Positions 34,654 through 44,886 of a stretch of DNA of 64,000 nt are shown in pieces. The notes under the pieces are model-generated. The model had not been told where the DNA came from and did not search any database. It worked only from the letters and a program-made list of their open reading frames with translations. A program made the translations under genes and the position numbers. How positions within the stretch are numbered: the first letter of the stretch is position 1; every line of letters starts with the position of its first letter. The DNA comes from Longibacter salinarum. GTDB lineage: Bacteria > Bacteroidota > Rhodothermia > Rhodothermales > Salinibacteraceae. The stretch is from NCBI RefSeq assembly GCF_002554795.1, contig NZ_PDEQ01000001.1:372001-436000 (forward strand), written 5' to 3'.

Positions 34654-35823
34654 ATGGACCGCATTTACCTGGATCACGCTGCCACCACGCCCCTTGCACC
34701 GGAGGTGCTCGATGCAATGCTTCCGCACCTTCGTGAACAATACGGAAATGCCTCATCCGTGCATCAGATGGGGCGACAGGCGCGGTTTGCTGTGGAAGAG
34801 AGTAGAGAACGTGTTGCCCACTGCCTCGGTGCGGAACCCGGTGAAATTGTTTTCACGAGTGGCGGCACGGAGTCCGACAATTTTGCGATTAAAGGGGCTC
34901 TCGCGTCTCGGTCGACGGACGGGCGGACCCACCTCGTCACGTCCGCTGCGGAGCACGAGGCGGTCCTTCGTCCGGCCGAACGTCTTGAAGCGGACGGTTA
35001 CGATGTCACGATTCTGACGCCGGAAGAACGTGGAGCCGTCCGGCCTCAGCACGTGGAGGAGGCGATCACGGCTGAAACCGCGCTGGTATCGCTGATGCAC
35101 GCAAACAATGAGATTGGGACGCTGACGTCGATCCGCGAGATTGCGGACATCTGTCACGAACAGGACGTCTGGCTCCACTGTGATGCGGTCCAGACCGCCG
35201 GATTGCTTGGCGTCGACGTACAGGATCTCGGCATCGATCTAATGTCCGTGTCCGGCCACAAATTTTACGGACCGAAAGGCACCGGATGTCTCTACGTCCG
35301 GGGCGGCATCGACCTGGGTCCGCTGGTCGAAGGCGGGTCGCAGGAGCGTGACCGGCGAGGTGGCACGGAAAACGTGCCTGGGGTCGTAGGGTTTGCGGAA
35401 GCGCTGGAGCACGCGGTGAACGCCAGCGAAGAGCGCGTTGATCGGATCGCTACGCTGCGAGACCGATTGGTCGACGGCATCCGTGAGAAGGTGGACCCGC
35501 CGTTTGTTTTCAACACGCCGGTCGATCAGCCGGACGCGATCGCTCCGCATATCGTCAACGTCTCGTTTCCACCCGTGGATGACCGGCCACTAGATGGGGA
35601 AATGCTGATCCTGAACCTCGATATGCAGGGTTTGATGGTCTCGGCCGGGTCGGCGTGCACATCGGGCGCGATGGAGCCAAGTCACGTCCTCAGCGCGATC
35701 GGCCGCGACCGAGCGACCGCATCGGCTGCCGTGCGCTTTTCGCTGGGTCGCTCCAATACCGAAGATGAGATCGATGCCGCCGTCGATGCGCTCGCATCTA
35801 CCGTAACACGCATGCGCCGGTAG
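34654..35823 (+). CDS. Cysteine desulfurase (IscS/NifS family)
   Basis: PLP enzyme of 389 residues that takes sulfur from cysteine for Fe-S clusters and tRNA thiolation. The start IYLDHAATTPLAP is typical. The PLP Lys is in SVSGHKFYGPKG, the aldimine-region His in AAEHEAVL, and the persulfide Cys in SAGSACTSG, a long-loop class I arrangement. No iscU or mnmA is adjacent, so iscS is not assigned outright. It is followed 53 bases later by a glycosyltransferase gene. Confidence 0.93.
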   Translation: MDRIYLDHAATTPLAPEVLDAMLPHLREQYGNASSVHQMGRQARFAVEESRERVAHCLGAEPGEIVFTSGGTESDNFAIKGALASRSTDGRTHLVTSAAEHEAVLRPAERLEADGYDVTILTPEERGAVRPQHVEEAITAETALVSLMHANNEIGTLTSIREIADICHEQDVWLHCDAVQTAGLLGVDVQDLGIDLMSVSGHKFYGPKGTGCLYVRGGIDLGPLVEGGSQERDRRGGTENVPGVVGFAEALEHAVNASEERVDRIATLRDRLVDGIREKVDPPFVFNTPVDQPDAIAPHIVNVSFPPVDDRPLDGEMLILNLDMQGLMVSAGSACTSGAMEPSHVLSAIGRDRATASAAVRFSLGRSNTEDEIDAAVDALASTVTRMRR

Positions 35824-35876
35824 GGCGGACCGTCGTACACGGCACGTTCGTTTCCAACGATCAGATTCAGCCCTAA

Positions 35877-36659
35877 ATGTCATCCTCGCGAAGTGACAGT
35901 GCCCTTCTTGTTTTTGCAAAAGCTCCCGAACCTGGGCGGGTAAAAACCCGGCTTGCGGCTGGAGGCTCAGACCTTACGGAATCGGAGACAGCGCAGCTGT
36001 ACACGGCATTTCTAAAAGACGCGCTCTATCAGTACATCCACATGGCGAAGGAGTCGGAGCCCCCCCTGGATGTTCAGCTTCACTGGGCCGGTGATATTGC
36101 GGCGGCGTCTCCGTTCGTTGATTCGCACGTATCGAGCCGAAAGAGGGCGATAGGTCACGTCGACGTGAGGGAGCAGGAGGGAGAAGGGCTGGGCGAACGG
36201 ATGAAAACGGCATTCGCCCATGCGTTCGACAACGGATACGAACGGGCCGTCGTTATCGGCACGGACCATCCGACGCTACCGTCGGCGTTCATCGACGAAG
36301 CCTTTGGCGCCATACGGGAGAAGAAATCCATCTGTTTGGGGCCGAGTGCGGACGGAGGATACTATCTGCTGGGCATGAACGGCTTTTACCCGAGCGTTTT
36401 CGAGGATATGACGTACAGCCACGCTCACGTTTTCAAAAACACGCTTCGGCGGGCAGCCGAAACCGAGGCGGAAACGACCATTCTACCGGAATTCTACGAC
36501 GTCGATACGTCCAACTCGCTTCGGCATATGCTGGTCGATCTGCGTGATACAAGCGTCTCGGCACCGAATACCCGGGCGGCGACCGACGAATTACAGCTCT
36601 ACGACCGGTTTGACGTGAATAGGCAGAAGCAGGAGGCGTCCGCAGAAAATCATGTCTAA
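35877..36659 (+). CDS. TIGR04282/DUF2064 family glycosyltransferase
   Basis: A 260-residue GT-A fold protein. The signature near the start is FAKAPEPGRVKTRLA, and GTDHPTLPSAFIDEAF and GPSADGGYYLLGMN follow. Some members act in arsenosugar or other small-molecule glycosylation, but the substrate cannot be inferred here. It is probably cotranscribed with the cysteine desulfurase upstream. The C-terminal 40 residues are variable. Confidence 0.85.
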   Translation: MSSSRSDSALLVFAKAPEPGRVKTRLAAGGSDLTESETAQLYTAFLKDALYQYIHMAKESEPPLDVQLHWAGDIAAASPFVDSHVSSRKRAIGHVDVREQEGEGLGERMKTAFAHAFDNGYERAVVIGTDHPTLPSAFIDEAFGAIREKKSICLGPSADGGYYLLGMNGFYPSVFEDMTYSHAHVFKNTLRRAAETEAETTILPEFYDVDTSNSLRHMLVDLRDTSVSAPNTRAATDELQLYDRFDVNRQKQEASAENHV

Positions 36660-36857
36660 TGCGGCTGTGCTCCTATTGTCTGGGTTGGGGACCGTCGGTC
36701 GTCATCGTCCGCGAGGTCGATACGTGTGGATGGTTTGCGAAGAGGCAGAAGTAGTGGGGGGATCGCGCCTGTAAGATTCGGTTGGCACCTTTACAGTCAC
36801 TGAATCATTTCCGATTATGATGACAGCACCCGCTACTTCGGCCCAATTTGAAGTCAC

Positions 36858-37943
36858 ATGGCAAACTCCGACAGCGTCTCTAATGGAACCGCTTCCACTC
36901 GCCCGGATCTCGGCGACATCAAAACCCTGGAGCAGTTCATCTTAGAGCAACAGGACCGCTTTCCGCATTCGACGGGTGCCTTCTCGCGTCTTCTTCGAGA
37001 CATCAGTCTCGCAGCGAAGATCGTGAACCGTGACATGCGAAAGGCTGGTCTGATTGATATTTACGGCTCCACCGGCGAAACGAACGTACAGGGAGAGGTG
37101 CAACAAAAGATGGACGCCCTCGCCCACAGAGAATTTGTGCTCGCGCTCCGGCGTGGCGGCGAATGCTGTCTCATCGGATCGGAAGAGCACGCCGAGGCCA
37201 TCCCGCTGGACACGTCGTCGGAAGGCGATGGCAAGTACATCGTGTTGCTCGATCCGCTCGACGGCTCATCGAACATTGACGTGTGCGTTTCCGTCGGCAC
37301 CATTTTCAGCATTTACCGGCTTCCCGACGAGTACGACGAGGACGAACCGGATCTTGATGCTGCCCTTCAACCGGGCACGGAGCAGATCGCGGCTGGGTAT
37401 GTCGTCTATGGCTCCTCGACGATGATGGTCTACACGACTGGTAATGGGGTCAACGGCTTCACGCTCGACACCTCCATCGGGGAGTTCCTTCTTTCTCATC
37501 CCGACCTCACGACGCCGAAGACCGGACGCATCTTTTCAATCAACGCTGGCTACTACCATAGCTTCGAAGATGGACTGTGCGATTACCTCGACTGGCTGCA
37601 GGAGTATGACGAAAACGACCCGAACCGTCCTGCGAAGACGCGATACATCGGTTCGTTCGTGTCGGACTTCCACCGCAATCTGCTGAAAGGCGGAATCTAC
37701 ATGTATCCGGCGACGCAGAGCAGTCCAGAAGGAAAGCTTCGGCTGATGTACGAGGCCAATCCTATGGCGTGGATTGCGGAACAGGCGGGCGGACGGGCGA
37801 CGGACGGACACACGCGTATCATGGAAAAATCGCCAACCAAACTCCACCAGCGGACGCCGTTGTTCATCGGCTCGGAAGACATGGTGCGACGCGCTGAAGC
37901 CTTCCTGCAGGGCGATCCAGACCGGGTCGCTGCCGGCGAGTAG
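36858..37943 (+). CDS. fbp: Fructose-1,6-bisphosphatase class I (copy 1)
   Basis: Dephosphorylates fructose-1,6-bisphosphate, the key step of gluconeogenesis. The 361 residues have the metal and phosphate site LLDPLDGSSNIDV near residue 135, GSSTMMVYTTGNGVNGF, and YIGSFVSDFHRN near 275. It lies on the plus strand with its 3' end 23 bases from the convergent dhaM. A second class I enzyme stands at the other end of the glycerol/DHA island. Confidence 0.95.
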   Translation: MANSDSVSNGTASTRPDLGDIKTLEQFILEQQDRFPHSTGAFSRLLRDISLAAKIVNRDMRKAGLIDIYGSTGETNVQGEVQQKMDALAHREFVLALRRGGECCLIGSEEHAEAIPLDTSSEGDGKYIVLLDPLDGSSNIDVCVSVGTIFSIYRLPDEYDEDEPDLDAALQPGTEQIAAGYVVYGSSTMMVYTTGNGVNGFTLDTSIGEFLLSHPDLTTPKTGRIFSINAGYYHSFEDGLCDYLDWLQEYDENDPNRPAKTRYIGSFVSDFHRNLLKGGIYMYPATQSSPEGKLRLMYEANPMAWIAEQAGGRATDGHTRIMEKSPTKLHQRTPLFIGSEDMVRRAEAFLQGDPDRVAAGE

Positions 37944-37966
37944 TCGTCGTCAGCCTGTTGCTACGC

Positions 37967-40549
37967 TCATCTCGCTCGGTCTGACAGCAGGTCGTTCGCA
38001 CGCGACCGGACATCTTCCGCAGAATTGCTCGTGAGGGCCTCGTCCGCGAGGCGGCGGCACGCTTCGTCGTCTAGGGAGCGGACGAGCGCCTTGACGTCCG
38101 GGATTTGATTCGGTGAGACCGAAAGCGTGGTGATCCCCAGACCGAGCAGAACAGGCACAGCGGCGCGATCCGCGGCCAGTTCGCCACAGACGCTCGTTGG
38201 AATCTCGGCGTTCGTTCCGGCGGCGACGGTACGCTGAATCAAGTGCAGCACGGCTGGATGCAGCGCGTCCGACAGCCCGTGGAGCTCGCTGTGCTCACGG
38301 TCTACAGCCATCGTGTACTGCGTGAGATCGTTGGTACCGATGGAGAAGAAGTCGACCTCTCGCGCGAGAGCATCTGCTCGGAGGGCACTCGCCGGCGTCT
38401 CGATCATCGTCCCAAGAGGGAGGGAAGCGTCTGCATACATGCCACGTTCTCGGAGGTCCGCACGGGCCTCGTCGAGAATCTCCCGCGTCTGTTGTACCTC
38501 ATCAACAGTTGCTACCATCGGTAGCATCAACCGAACCCGGTGATCTTTGGCGAGCCGCAGCACAGCACGAAGCTGCGTACGAAAAAGATCAGGGGAGCGG
38601 AGAAGCACGCGGATGCCCCGTAGTCCCAGAAACGGGTTGGTTTCGTGCGGGAGTGGGAGGTAGCTAAGGGGTTTGTCACCACCGACGTCAAGCGCGCGAA
38701 CCGTGACCAATTTCCCTGGAAGCGAATTGCAGATTGATCGCAGGGTTCGGACCTGTTCGTCCTCACTCGGTGCTTCGTCTGTATCGGTGAACAAAAACTC
38801 CGTTCGGAGAAGCCCGACGCCGTCGGCCCCACCGTCAGCAGCGCGTGCGGCATCTTCGCTCCGGCTCACATTTGCAGCAACCTCGATTCTCGTCCCCGAT
38901 TGTGTCTTGGCAGGTTGGTGCGCAGCCGCTTGAGCCTTGCGTTGTTGCGAGGCCTGGTGTGCACGCTCGCGACGGACGGTCTCTTTTGTCGACGCGTCCG
39001 GTTCGATCCAGACGAGCCCCGCCTTCCCGTCGACGGCCACCTCGGTCCCGTTGCGTAGCGAGAGAACGTCCACTCCCGCGTCGAAAACGGCCGGGATTCC
39101 GCGACCTCGGATGAGGATGGCGCTGTGCGAAGTCGCATTTCCCTCCGCGCAAACGACCGCGCGAACCGTGTCGGCGTCTAGTTGTGGAATGTCCGACGGG
39201 CGAAATCGCCGGGTGACGAGAATGTGTGGATCGTCCGGTCCGCCAATCGGCTTCGGGGGGACATCGACGAGCACATGCAGGACACGGATGGCGACATCAC
39301 GGACATCATCCGCACGCTGGGACAAGTACTCATCATCTGCACTTGCGTAGGCGTCAATCACCGTCTCCACCGCCTCCATCCACGCGAGGGGAGCGGCCTG
39401 GCCCTTCTCGAATATATTCTCGTGGGCTCGGTCGCGGAGCGCGGGATCATTGAGAAGCAACTGCTGTGCGCCGATAATATCCGCAGCATCAGTGTGTCCC
39501 TTGTCCAGAAGGCGCGACCGCTCGTATTCCATTCGTGTGCTGACGCGATCGAGAACCGTCGAAATCTCCTCCCACGTTCCCTCTGGATCATCGGTAAACT
39601 CTTCCGGCACCTCCGGCACCTCGGGTTCGTGCACGAAGACAGGTCCAACGGCAGCTCCAGCCTGAACAGCGATTCCCTTCAAGGCGGTCTCGACTTGTCT
39701 TTCGCTGTAGGGTAGGAAGGAGACGGCCTTTCCAGTTGGGCTTGTGTCTGCGAGATCTGTCTTCGATGCGGAGCCCTCATCCGGTTCCGTCGTGTCGATC
39801 TCATCGAAGCCGGACGCGACGAGTTGGGCGAGCCGTTCAACAATTGCTTGAGCTTTTTCGCCTGTCGCCTCAATCTGGAGTCGATGGCCTCGTACGGCGC
39901 CGAGTGTAGTTACAGTGGACTGGCTCGTAGCATCAACCGGTCCCTTCCCGTTCGTGAGATCGCGTACCTGTACAGATCCGTTCTGTGCCGAACCGGCATA
40001 CTGAAGTGCGAGACGAACAAATTGGGCCGCCGGACGAGCATGAAGCCCGTGCTCATTCACAACATCCACCGTCGCGGATGCCTCCCACACTTTGCCGGGG
40101 GACACCTGAGATTGACCATCATCGGAACCGTCAGATTCGTCTCCCGGAATCGCGTCTGTTTTTTGTTTTAGCGCAGAGCGTGCGTCTCGGATGACGTGAT
40201 CAAGACTCCCGCCGCCAGAGGCGGTTACGCTGGCGGAAATGGCTCCTTCGATGAACGGAGCATCGATCAGGCGTGTACGCTCCTTCACGTCCGGATCGAC
40301 GAAGTCCAGCGCCATTTCTGCGCTGATCACGGCGCTTCCGACATCCATCAGCACGACCACGCCATCTCCGTCATCGGCGGACTCGATGGCGCGAGCAATG
40401 GCTGTTGCATCGGTACCGAATTGATCGTTGTCGTCCCCCGCGCCCGCTGCGATCTCGATTCGGACCGAAGCGCCACTCATTTCGCGAAGAAGTGGAACGA
40501 GGGACTGAGCCAGCGACTGGCTGTGCGAAACCAGGACGATTCCAACCAC
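37967..40549 (-). CDS. dhaM: DhaM-HPr-Enzyme I fusion, PEP donor for dihydroxyacetone kinase
   Basis: Passes phosphate from PEP to the ADP bound on DhaL. The 860-residue protein joins three modules. Residues 1-125 are a DhaM (EIIA-man-like) domain with His9 in LVSHSQS. Residues 155-255 are an HPr domain with His170 in EHGLHARPA. From about 285 a complete Enzyme I follows, with His475 in NATSHSAIL and the PEP site GVGLLRTEFLF, MIETPAS, SIGTNDLTQY and VCGELAAD. E. coli DhaM carries only a shortened EI. The start is GTG at 40549. It is last of dhaK-dhaL-dhaM. Confidence 0.92.
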   Translation of the reverse strand: MVGIVLVSHSQSLAQSLVPLLREMSGASVRIEIAAGAGDDNDQFGTDATAIARAIESADDGDGVVVLMDVGSAVISAEMALDFVDPDVKERTRLIDAPFIEGAISASVTASGGGSLDHVIRDARSALKQKTDAIPGDESDGSDDGQSQVSPGKVWEASATVDVVNEHGLHARPAAQFVRLALQYAGSAQNGSVQVRDLTNGKGPVDATSQSTVTTLGAVRGHRLQIEATGEKAQAIVERLAQLVASGFDEIDTTEPDEGSASKTDLADTSPTGKAVSFLPYSERQVETALKGIAVQAGAAVGPVFVHEPEVPEVPEEFTDDPEGTWEEISTVLDRVSTRMEYERSRLLDKGHTDAADIIGAQQLLLNDPALRDRAHENIFEKGQAAPLAWMEAVETVIDAYASADDEYLSQRADDVRDVAIRVLHVLVDVPPKPIGGPDDPHILVTRRFRPSDIPQLDADTVRAVVCAEGNATSHSAILIRGRGIPAVFDAGVDVLSLRNGTEVAVDGKAGLVWIEPDASTKETVRRERAHQASQQRKAQAAAHQPAKTQSGTRIEVAANVSRSEDAARAADGGADGVGLLRTEFLFTDTDEAPSEDEQVRTLRSICNSLPGKLVTVRALDVGGDKPLSYLPLPHETNPFLGLRGIRVLLRSPDLFRTQLRAVLRLAKDHRVRLMLPMVATVDEVQQTREILDEARADLRERGMYADASLPLGTMIETPASALRADALAREVDFFSIGTNDLTQYTMAVDREHSELHGLSDALHPAVLHLIQRTVAAGTNAEIPTSVCGELAADRAAVPVLLGLGITTLSVSPNQIPDVKALVRSLDDEACRRLADEALTSNSAEDVRSRANDLLSDRAR

Positions 40550-40693
40550 GAGAGGAAGAGCCGTTGCGAGGACGAGAGGAAGAGCACGGAAGAAAATCTG
40601 CGTTACCGTACACGGAAAACCAGCGGATCCGTTCGCCCGCGACAGAACTTTACAGAAAAAGGCGAGGCGCGTAGAGTCGAGGTCTACTACGTG

Positions 40694-41323
40694 CTATTCT
40701 GCGGACGTTTCATTGGCATCAACGGCAGCCGCAAATAGATAAAACGATGATGTCGCGCCAGGATCCTGGTGTCCCGCACTTCGATCGCCAAGGTAGCTCG
40801 CTCGCCCTTTCGTTGCTATCATTGGGGTGGTGCTCTCCATCCCGTCTTTTGCCGCAGCGGCTGCATCGCTGAGAGCGTCACTCCAGGATGCATCTTGCTC
40901 AACGGCCGATTCCAATGCTTCAACGGCTGGAGTAAGAGCATCGACCATCGTTTTTTCTCCCGTCTCTGCTTTTCCGCGGCGCTGAACGCCGTCGAGTCCT
41001 GCGCGCATCATCGCCGCCCAGTCCGAAAGTGCAATCGGTCCGTCCGGTGCTGTTTTGCCTGCTTCCATGAACAGCGTGCCATACAGCGGGCCACTTGCTC
41101 CACCGGTCTTTGAAATGATCGACATGGCGACATTTCGAAGGGTTTCGCGAGTATCGCTGTCATTCAGGCTTTGGACCGCGGCACGAAGACCGCGTACCAT
41201 GTTCTGGCCGTGATCTCCATCGCCGATTGCGCTGTCCAATTTTGTCAGGTACTTCTGGTTCTCCTCAACCCGATCAAAAAAGGCCTCGATCCAGGAACGG
41301 ACAAATGTAGAATCGCGGGACAT
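40694..41323 (-). CDS. dhaL: Dihydroxyacetone kinase subunit DhaL
   Basis: ADP-binding subunit of 209 residues that is rephosphorylated by DhaM and phosphorylates the substrate held by DhaK. The metal-binding IGDGDHGQNM is near residue 35, KTGGASGPLYGT near 75 and KGRASYLGDRSAGHQDPGA near 170. It starts 60 bases after dhaK and ends 145 bases before dhaM. The set makes a complete PEP-dependent DHA kinase. Confidence 0.95.
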   Translation of the reverse strand: MSRDSTFVRSWIEAFFDRVEENQKYLTKLDSAIGDGDHGQNMVRGLRAAVQSLNDSDTRETLRNVAMSIISKTGGASGPLYGTLFMEAGKTAPDGPIALSDWAAMMRAGLDGVQRRGKAETGEKTMVDALTPAVEALESAVEQDASWSDALSDAAAAAKDGMESTTPMIATKGRASYLGDRSAGHQDPGATSSFYLFAAAVDANETSAE

Positions 41324-41383
41324 GCCGGCTGCAGATGAATCCGAGAGGAGGGAAAAGACGATGGTGAAACGGGCGTCACGCGG

Positions 41384-42385
41384 CTACTGTCCCCAGCGCA
41401 GACCGGGCGTTTGCACGGGCGCGTCCCACAGCGCAACGAGGTCATCCGTCATTCGCATCATCGTGATCGACAATCCTGCCATCTCCAGGCTGGTGATGTA
41501 GGGTCCGACGAGGTTTCTCACCACGTTGAGGCCGTGATCTTCGGCCATCGCCGCGGCCTTCCGATAGCACAGGTACAGCTCCATCATCGGTGTTGCGCCC
41601 ATTCCGTTGACGAAGAGGAGAACGTCGTCTCCGGAGTGAAAGGGCAGGTCGGACAGAATCGGCCCCATAAGGCGTTCGACAACAGCGTCGGCCGATTCGA
41701 GACTCATTCGATCGCGTCCCGGCTCGCCGTGAATGCCGATCCCGATTTCCATTTCATCATCGGCGAGTTGGAAGGTAGGCTCGCCTGCGGAGGGCACCGT
41801 GCACGAAGTCAGAGCCATCCCCATGCTGCGAACTTCACTGTTGCACCGACGGGCTAAATCGGTGATCTCCTCGAGCGAGCGGCCGTCATCCGCCGCAGCC
41901 CCGCACATTTTCTCGATAAGAACCGTTCCGCCGACGCCACGACGTCCTGCTGTGTACGTGCTATCTTCCACGGCGACATCGTCGTCGATCACGACGGATC
42001 GAACCTCGATGCCCTCATCCGCACCCATTTCTTCGGCCATCTCAAAATTCATCACGTCGCCCGTATAGTTCTTGACGAGATGAAGAACGCCGGCGCCCGC
42101 ACTCACGGCTTCGGTGGCAGCGAGCATCTGATCGGGGGTCGGGCTCGTGAAGACCTCGCCCGGGCAGGCCGCATCGAGCATTCCTCGACCGACGAAGCCG
42201 TTATGCATCGGCTCGTGACCGGATCCGCCTCCCGATAAGATGCCGACCCGTCCGTCCGGTACACCATCGGAGCGGACCACGAAGGTGGGATTGAAATGAA
42301 CCGAAACTAGGTCCGGATGAGCGGCAGCAAACCCTTCTAACGACTCGCGAACGACATGATCTGGATCGTTGATTAGCTTTTTCAT
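41384..42385 (-). CDS. dhaK: Dihydroxyacetone kinase subunit DhaK
   Basis: Substrate-binding subunit of 333 residues. [15 protein letters not shown] near residue 52 contributes the active-site His, and the His that forms a hemiaminal with dihydroxyacetone lies in [10 protein letters not shown] near 218. The fold and length match E. coli DhaK (356) and not the single-chain ATP-dependent kinases. It starts 122 bases after the membrane protein gene on the same strand, the layout of an uptake-and-phosphorylation operon. Confidence 0.95.
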   Translation of the reverse strand: MKKLINDPDHVVRESLEGFAAAHPDLVSVHFNPTFVVRSDGVPDGRVGILSGGGSGHEPMHNGFVGRGMLDAACPGEVFTSPTPDQMLAATEAVSAGAGVLHLVKNYTGDVMNFEMAEEMGADEGIEVRSVVIDDDVAVEDSTYTAGRRGVGGTVLIEKMCGAAADDGRSLEEITDLARRCNSEVRSMGMALTSCTVPSAGEPTFQLADDEMEIGIGIHGEPGRDRMSLESADAVVERLMGPILSDLPFHSGDDVLLFVNGMGATPMMELYLCYRKAAAMAEDHGLNVVRNLVGPYITSLEMAGLSITMMRMTDDLVALWDAPVQTPGLRWGQ

Positions 42386-42506
42386 GGTCGCCTGATCTGA
42401 TTGAAACTCATCGTAACGTCCCGGACGTCGCCAACGCTATGACGTCCGGGAAGGTAGTGCGCTGCAAGCGAAACCGTCGTTCGTCAACGGCTGGGTCCAG
42501 GTGCGA

Positions 42507-43538
42507 TCACACCGTACCCGGAACCCAGACGCCTGTACCGAGGATACCGACGAAGTACAGCAGGGCGATGACGAACGTCCCGAACACAATCGCAGCGGCG
42601 GGCGGGTCCCAGTGCGTGTCGCCGTGAGCGTAGAACACACGTTGGAAAAGCTCGCCGAAGAGCGCACAGATCAGACCGAAAGCACCGCCGATAATGAGTG
42701 CACTTTCGTTGCCGAGCCCACTCAATACGCCGCCCTCGGTCGCTGTGACGGCGAGGGCAATGGTGCTGGATGTCAGCGTCATATGGTGCGTCACGGGAAT
42801 TTTCTCGACGCCGAGGTTGAGGAAAAGCAGACTCGCCGCACTGATGCCAAAAGCGAGGAACGGGCTCCCGGTCTGAAGAGCAATGAATGCTCCGAGAACA
42901 CCCGTTATGGCGCCGAGGAAGGCCACGTCGCCCCATTTGTATTGGTGCGGAAGCCAGGGCTCAACCGAAAGTCGATCCGTGGCAGATTTTACCTGGTCTG
43001 AAACGGTCCCTTTTGCAGATGATCTCTTTTCCTCACGCTCGAACGGACTCATGTCGAGGATACCCGAGCCGGACACGACGCCGATCAGACTATAGCCGAA
43101 CGCGAGACGATGAATCAGCGCCGACAGGACAACAGCTATAGCAATGGGGTCCCACGGAAGACTCAGGTTGGCAGAAAACTGGGTAATTACGAGGCCGAGA
43201 ATGCCGAACAGGCCGCCGACAACAAGGACATCTCCTTGAGGCCCGAGGGCATACCCGATGTTTTTCGATTCGTGAAAGTCGAACCCGCTGGTCATGTAGC
43301 CCTTCTTGGCAGCATACGCAGCTGCGGCCGCACCACCGGCGAATGAGATATGCGGACCGAAGACCGGTCCGAAGGCAACGTCTCCCGTGACGCCTTGGAG
43401 GCCGCCGGCTTCACCAGCAATAACCATGATGCCGGTGAAGATAAACGCTGGGAGGGCCCCCACCGCGGCCCCAAAAGCCCCTCCAGCGAAGGCAGCGATG
43501 ATCAAGAAAATCCAATCCAGCTCAAAAATAGCTTCCAT
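42507..43538 (-). CDS. Polytopic membrane protein in the dha operon, possible C3 transporter
   Basis: A 343-residue protein with about nine or ten Gly/Ala-rich membrane helices and no motif I can assign to a known transporter. It has a pseudo-repeat look: helices rich in GG(A)FG occur in both halves (FAGGAFGAAVGALPAF, IIGGAFGLICALFGEL), separated by a charged loop near residues 180-210. The ATG at 43538 (MEAIFELDW) starts at the first helix; the upstream open frame looks non-coding. It lies between a porin-like gene and dhaK. Uptake of dihydroxyacetone or glycerol is inferred from this position only. Confidence 0.65.
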   Translation of the reverse strand: MEAIFELDWIFLIIAAFAGGAFGAAVGALPAFIFTGIMVIAGEAGGLQGVTGDVAFGPVFGPHISFAGGAAAAAYAAKKGYMTSGFDFHESKNIGYALGPQGDVLVVGGLFGILGLVITQFSANLSLPWDPIAIAVVLSALIHRLAFGYSLIGVVSGSGILDMSPFEREEKRSSAKGTVSDQVKSATDRLSVEPWLPHQYKWGDVAFLGAITGVLGAFIALQTGSPFLAFGISAASLLFLNLGVEKIPVTHHMTLTSSTIALAVTATEGGVLSGLGNESALIIGGAFGLICALFGELFQRVFYAHGDTHWDPPAAAIVFGTFVIALLYFVGILGTGVWVPGTV

Positions 43539-43677
43539 GATACTGACGTAGGTTGGGTGATGGAAATTCGAGCAATCGGAACAGCAGAATCGTTCGTAGG
43601 CATGGGCGGGCCCATTCGAGCAGCCTGCGGTCCAGACCTGCTGGGCCACAGGCGCTCGATTTGGCGTATGGGCCGGG

Positions 43678-44886
43678 TTACAATGTCACCGACAACTCCG
43701 TCGACACCCCGTACCAGTTTTCACCGACCTGACCGGGAGAGGCAACGCCCTCATCCTGCGATACAAACTCGAATTTGAGCATCGCTTTTTCCCAGAATGA
43801 AACGCCGACGCCTCCCTGGATACGCAGGAGGGCAGTTTCGTCGTCGGGGGCCCAGTCGGAGGTGTTGTTCGCGTACGAGACGCGGCCGGCCAGAAAGAAC
43901 GATGGCGTTGCGTTGATCTTGAGGGTGCCTCCAAGAAATAGCATTTTGCTATCCTCCTCGACGAGTCCCGATGCGCCTCGCGCGACGGTTGGATTGCCAC
44001 CGGTGTCTGCGAAGCTGTATTTCTCTTGGGTGATGCCTCCCCAGAAGTCAGCATCCGCGATATCTGATTTGAACATCGCGTCGGCGTGCAGGACGAGCGG
44101 CTGGAATCCTGGATTGATGAGGGCGTGCGTGTAGCGATTGGGTTGGCCCGACGCCCCCGTGCCGCCCGCACCCGGAACGGAATAATTTTCACCGTCACCG
44201 ACAATCCAGCTTGTGGCAACCCCGCTGCGCGGTTGGCTTGTCGCCTTCATCACTGCTGCGCCAATGCCGAACGTCTCGGTCGCAAACTTCGCCTTTCCGA
44301 TCAGGGAAACACCTGTGCCCGGCGTATAGGCTTCAAAAAACGTCGGCGTGGTTGCGGTAACGTCGAACCCGAACCCGCCTTCCGTTGAGCCGAGTAGCTG
44401 GACGCCTGTCTGCGCGGTGACGAAATCGATCGGGGAGTTGCCGATGAGCGGGTTGCCCTGCGTTGCGGCTCCGTCGGAGTACCCGCGAAAGTTAAACGGG
44501 CCGGTAACGGGCGTGCCGAATCGGAGTGTGATCTCCTCGCTCAGGAGAAAATCCAAAGCCACATAGTCGACGGCGGGAGAGAAGCTGTTGCCGCCAGATC
44601 CGAAGTCATTCGGCTCGTGTCCGAAGTCGACAAAGAAGGAGATCCGCTCGTGGATGTCTGCCGAAACCTCGAAGTTGACGCGGACGCGCTGGAAACCGAA
44701 CTCTGCTTCACCGGGGAGTGTATCGTCCGCATCGACGCGCACGAACTGCGCTCCTTGCATAGCTTTGACCCCGAAACTGAGCCGGTCCATTAAATCATCG
44801 CCGTCCTGGGCAACCGAGGGGCTTGCGGCCAGGAAAACGAAAAGTGCAGCGGTAAAAAACGCGGTGACTCGTTGCAACTTATTCAT
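43678..44886 (-). CDS. Porin-like outer-membrane protein
   Basis: A 402-residue protein with a signal peptide (hydrophobic residues about 8-24, cleaved after SVAQ). Alternating beta strands follow, with FGFQRVRVNFEVSADIHERI near residue 65, a strand pair reminiscent of phosphate-selective porin O/P family barrels. The last strand, STELSVTL, ends in a hydrophobic residue. It is first of the dha-side genes, 140 bases before the membrane protein. It may let C3 compounds through the outer membrane; the substrate is inferred. Confidence 0.75.
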   Translation of the reverse strand: MNKLQRVTAFFTAALFVFLAASPSVAQDGDDLMDRLSFGVKAMQGAQFVRVDADDTLPGEAEFGFQRVRVNFEVSADIHERISFFVDFGHEPNDFGSGGNSFSPAVDYVALDFLLSEEITLRFGTPVTGPFNFRGYSDGAATQGNPLIGNSPIDFVTAQTGVQLLGSTEGGFGFDVTATTPTFFEAYTPGTGVSLIGKAKFATETFGIGAAVMKATSQPRSGVATSWIVGDGENYSVPGAGGTGASGQPNRYTHALINPGFQPLVLHADAMFKSDIADADFWGGITQEKYSFADTGGNPTVARGASGLVEEDSKMLFLGGTLKINATPSFFLAGRVSYANNTSDWAPDDETALLRIQGGVGVSFWEKAMLKFEFVSQDEGVASPGQVGENWYGVSTELSVTL

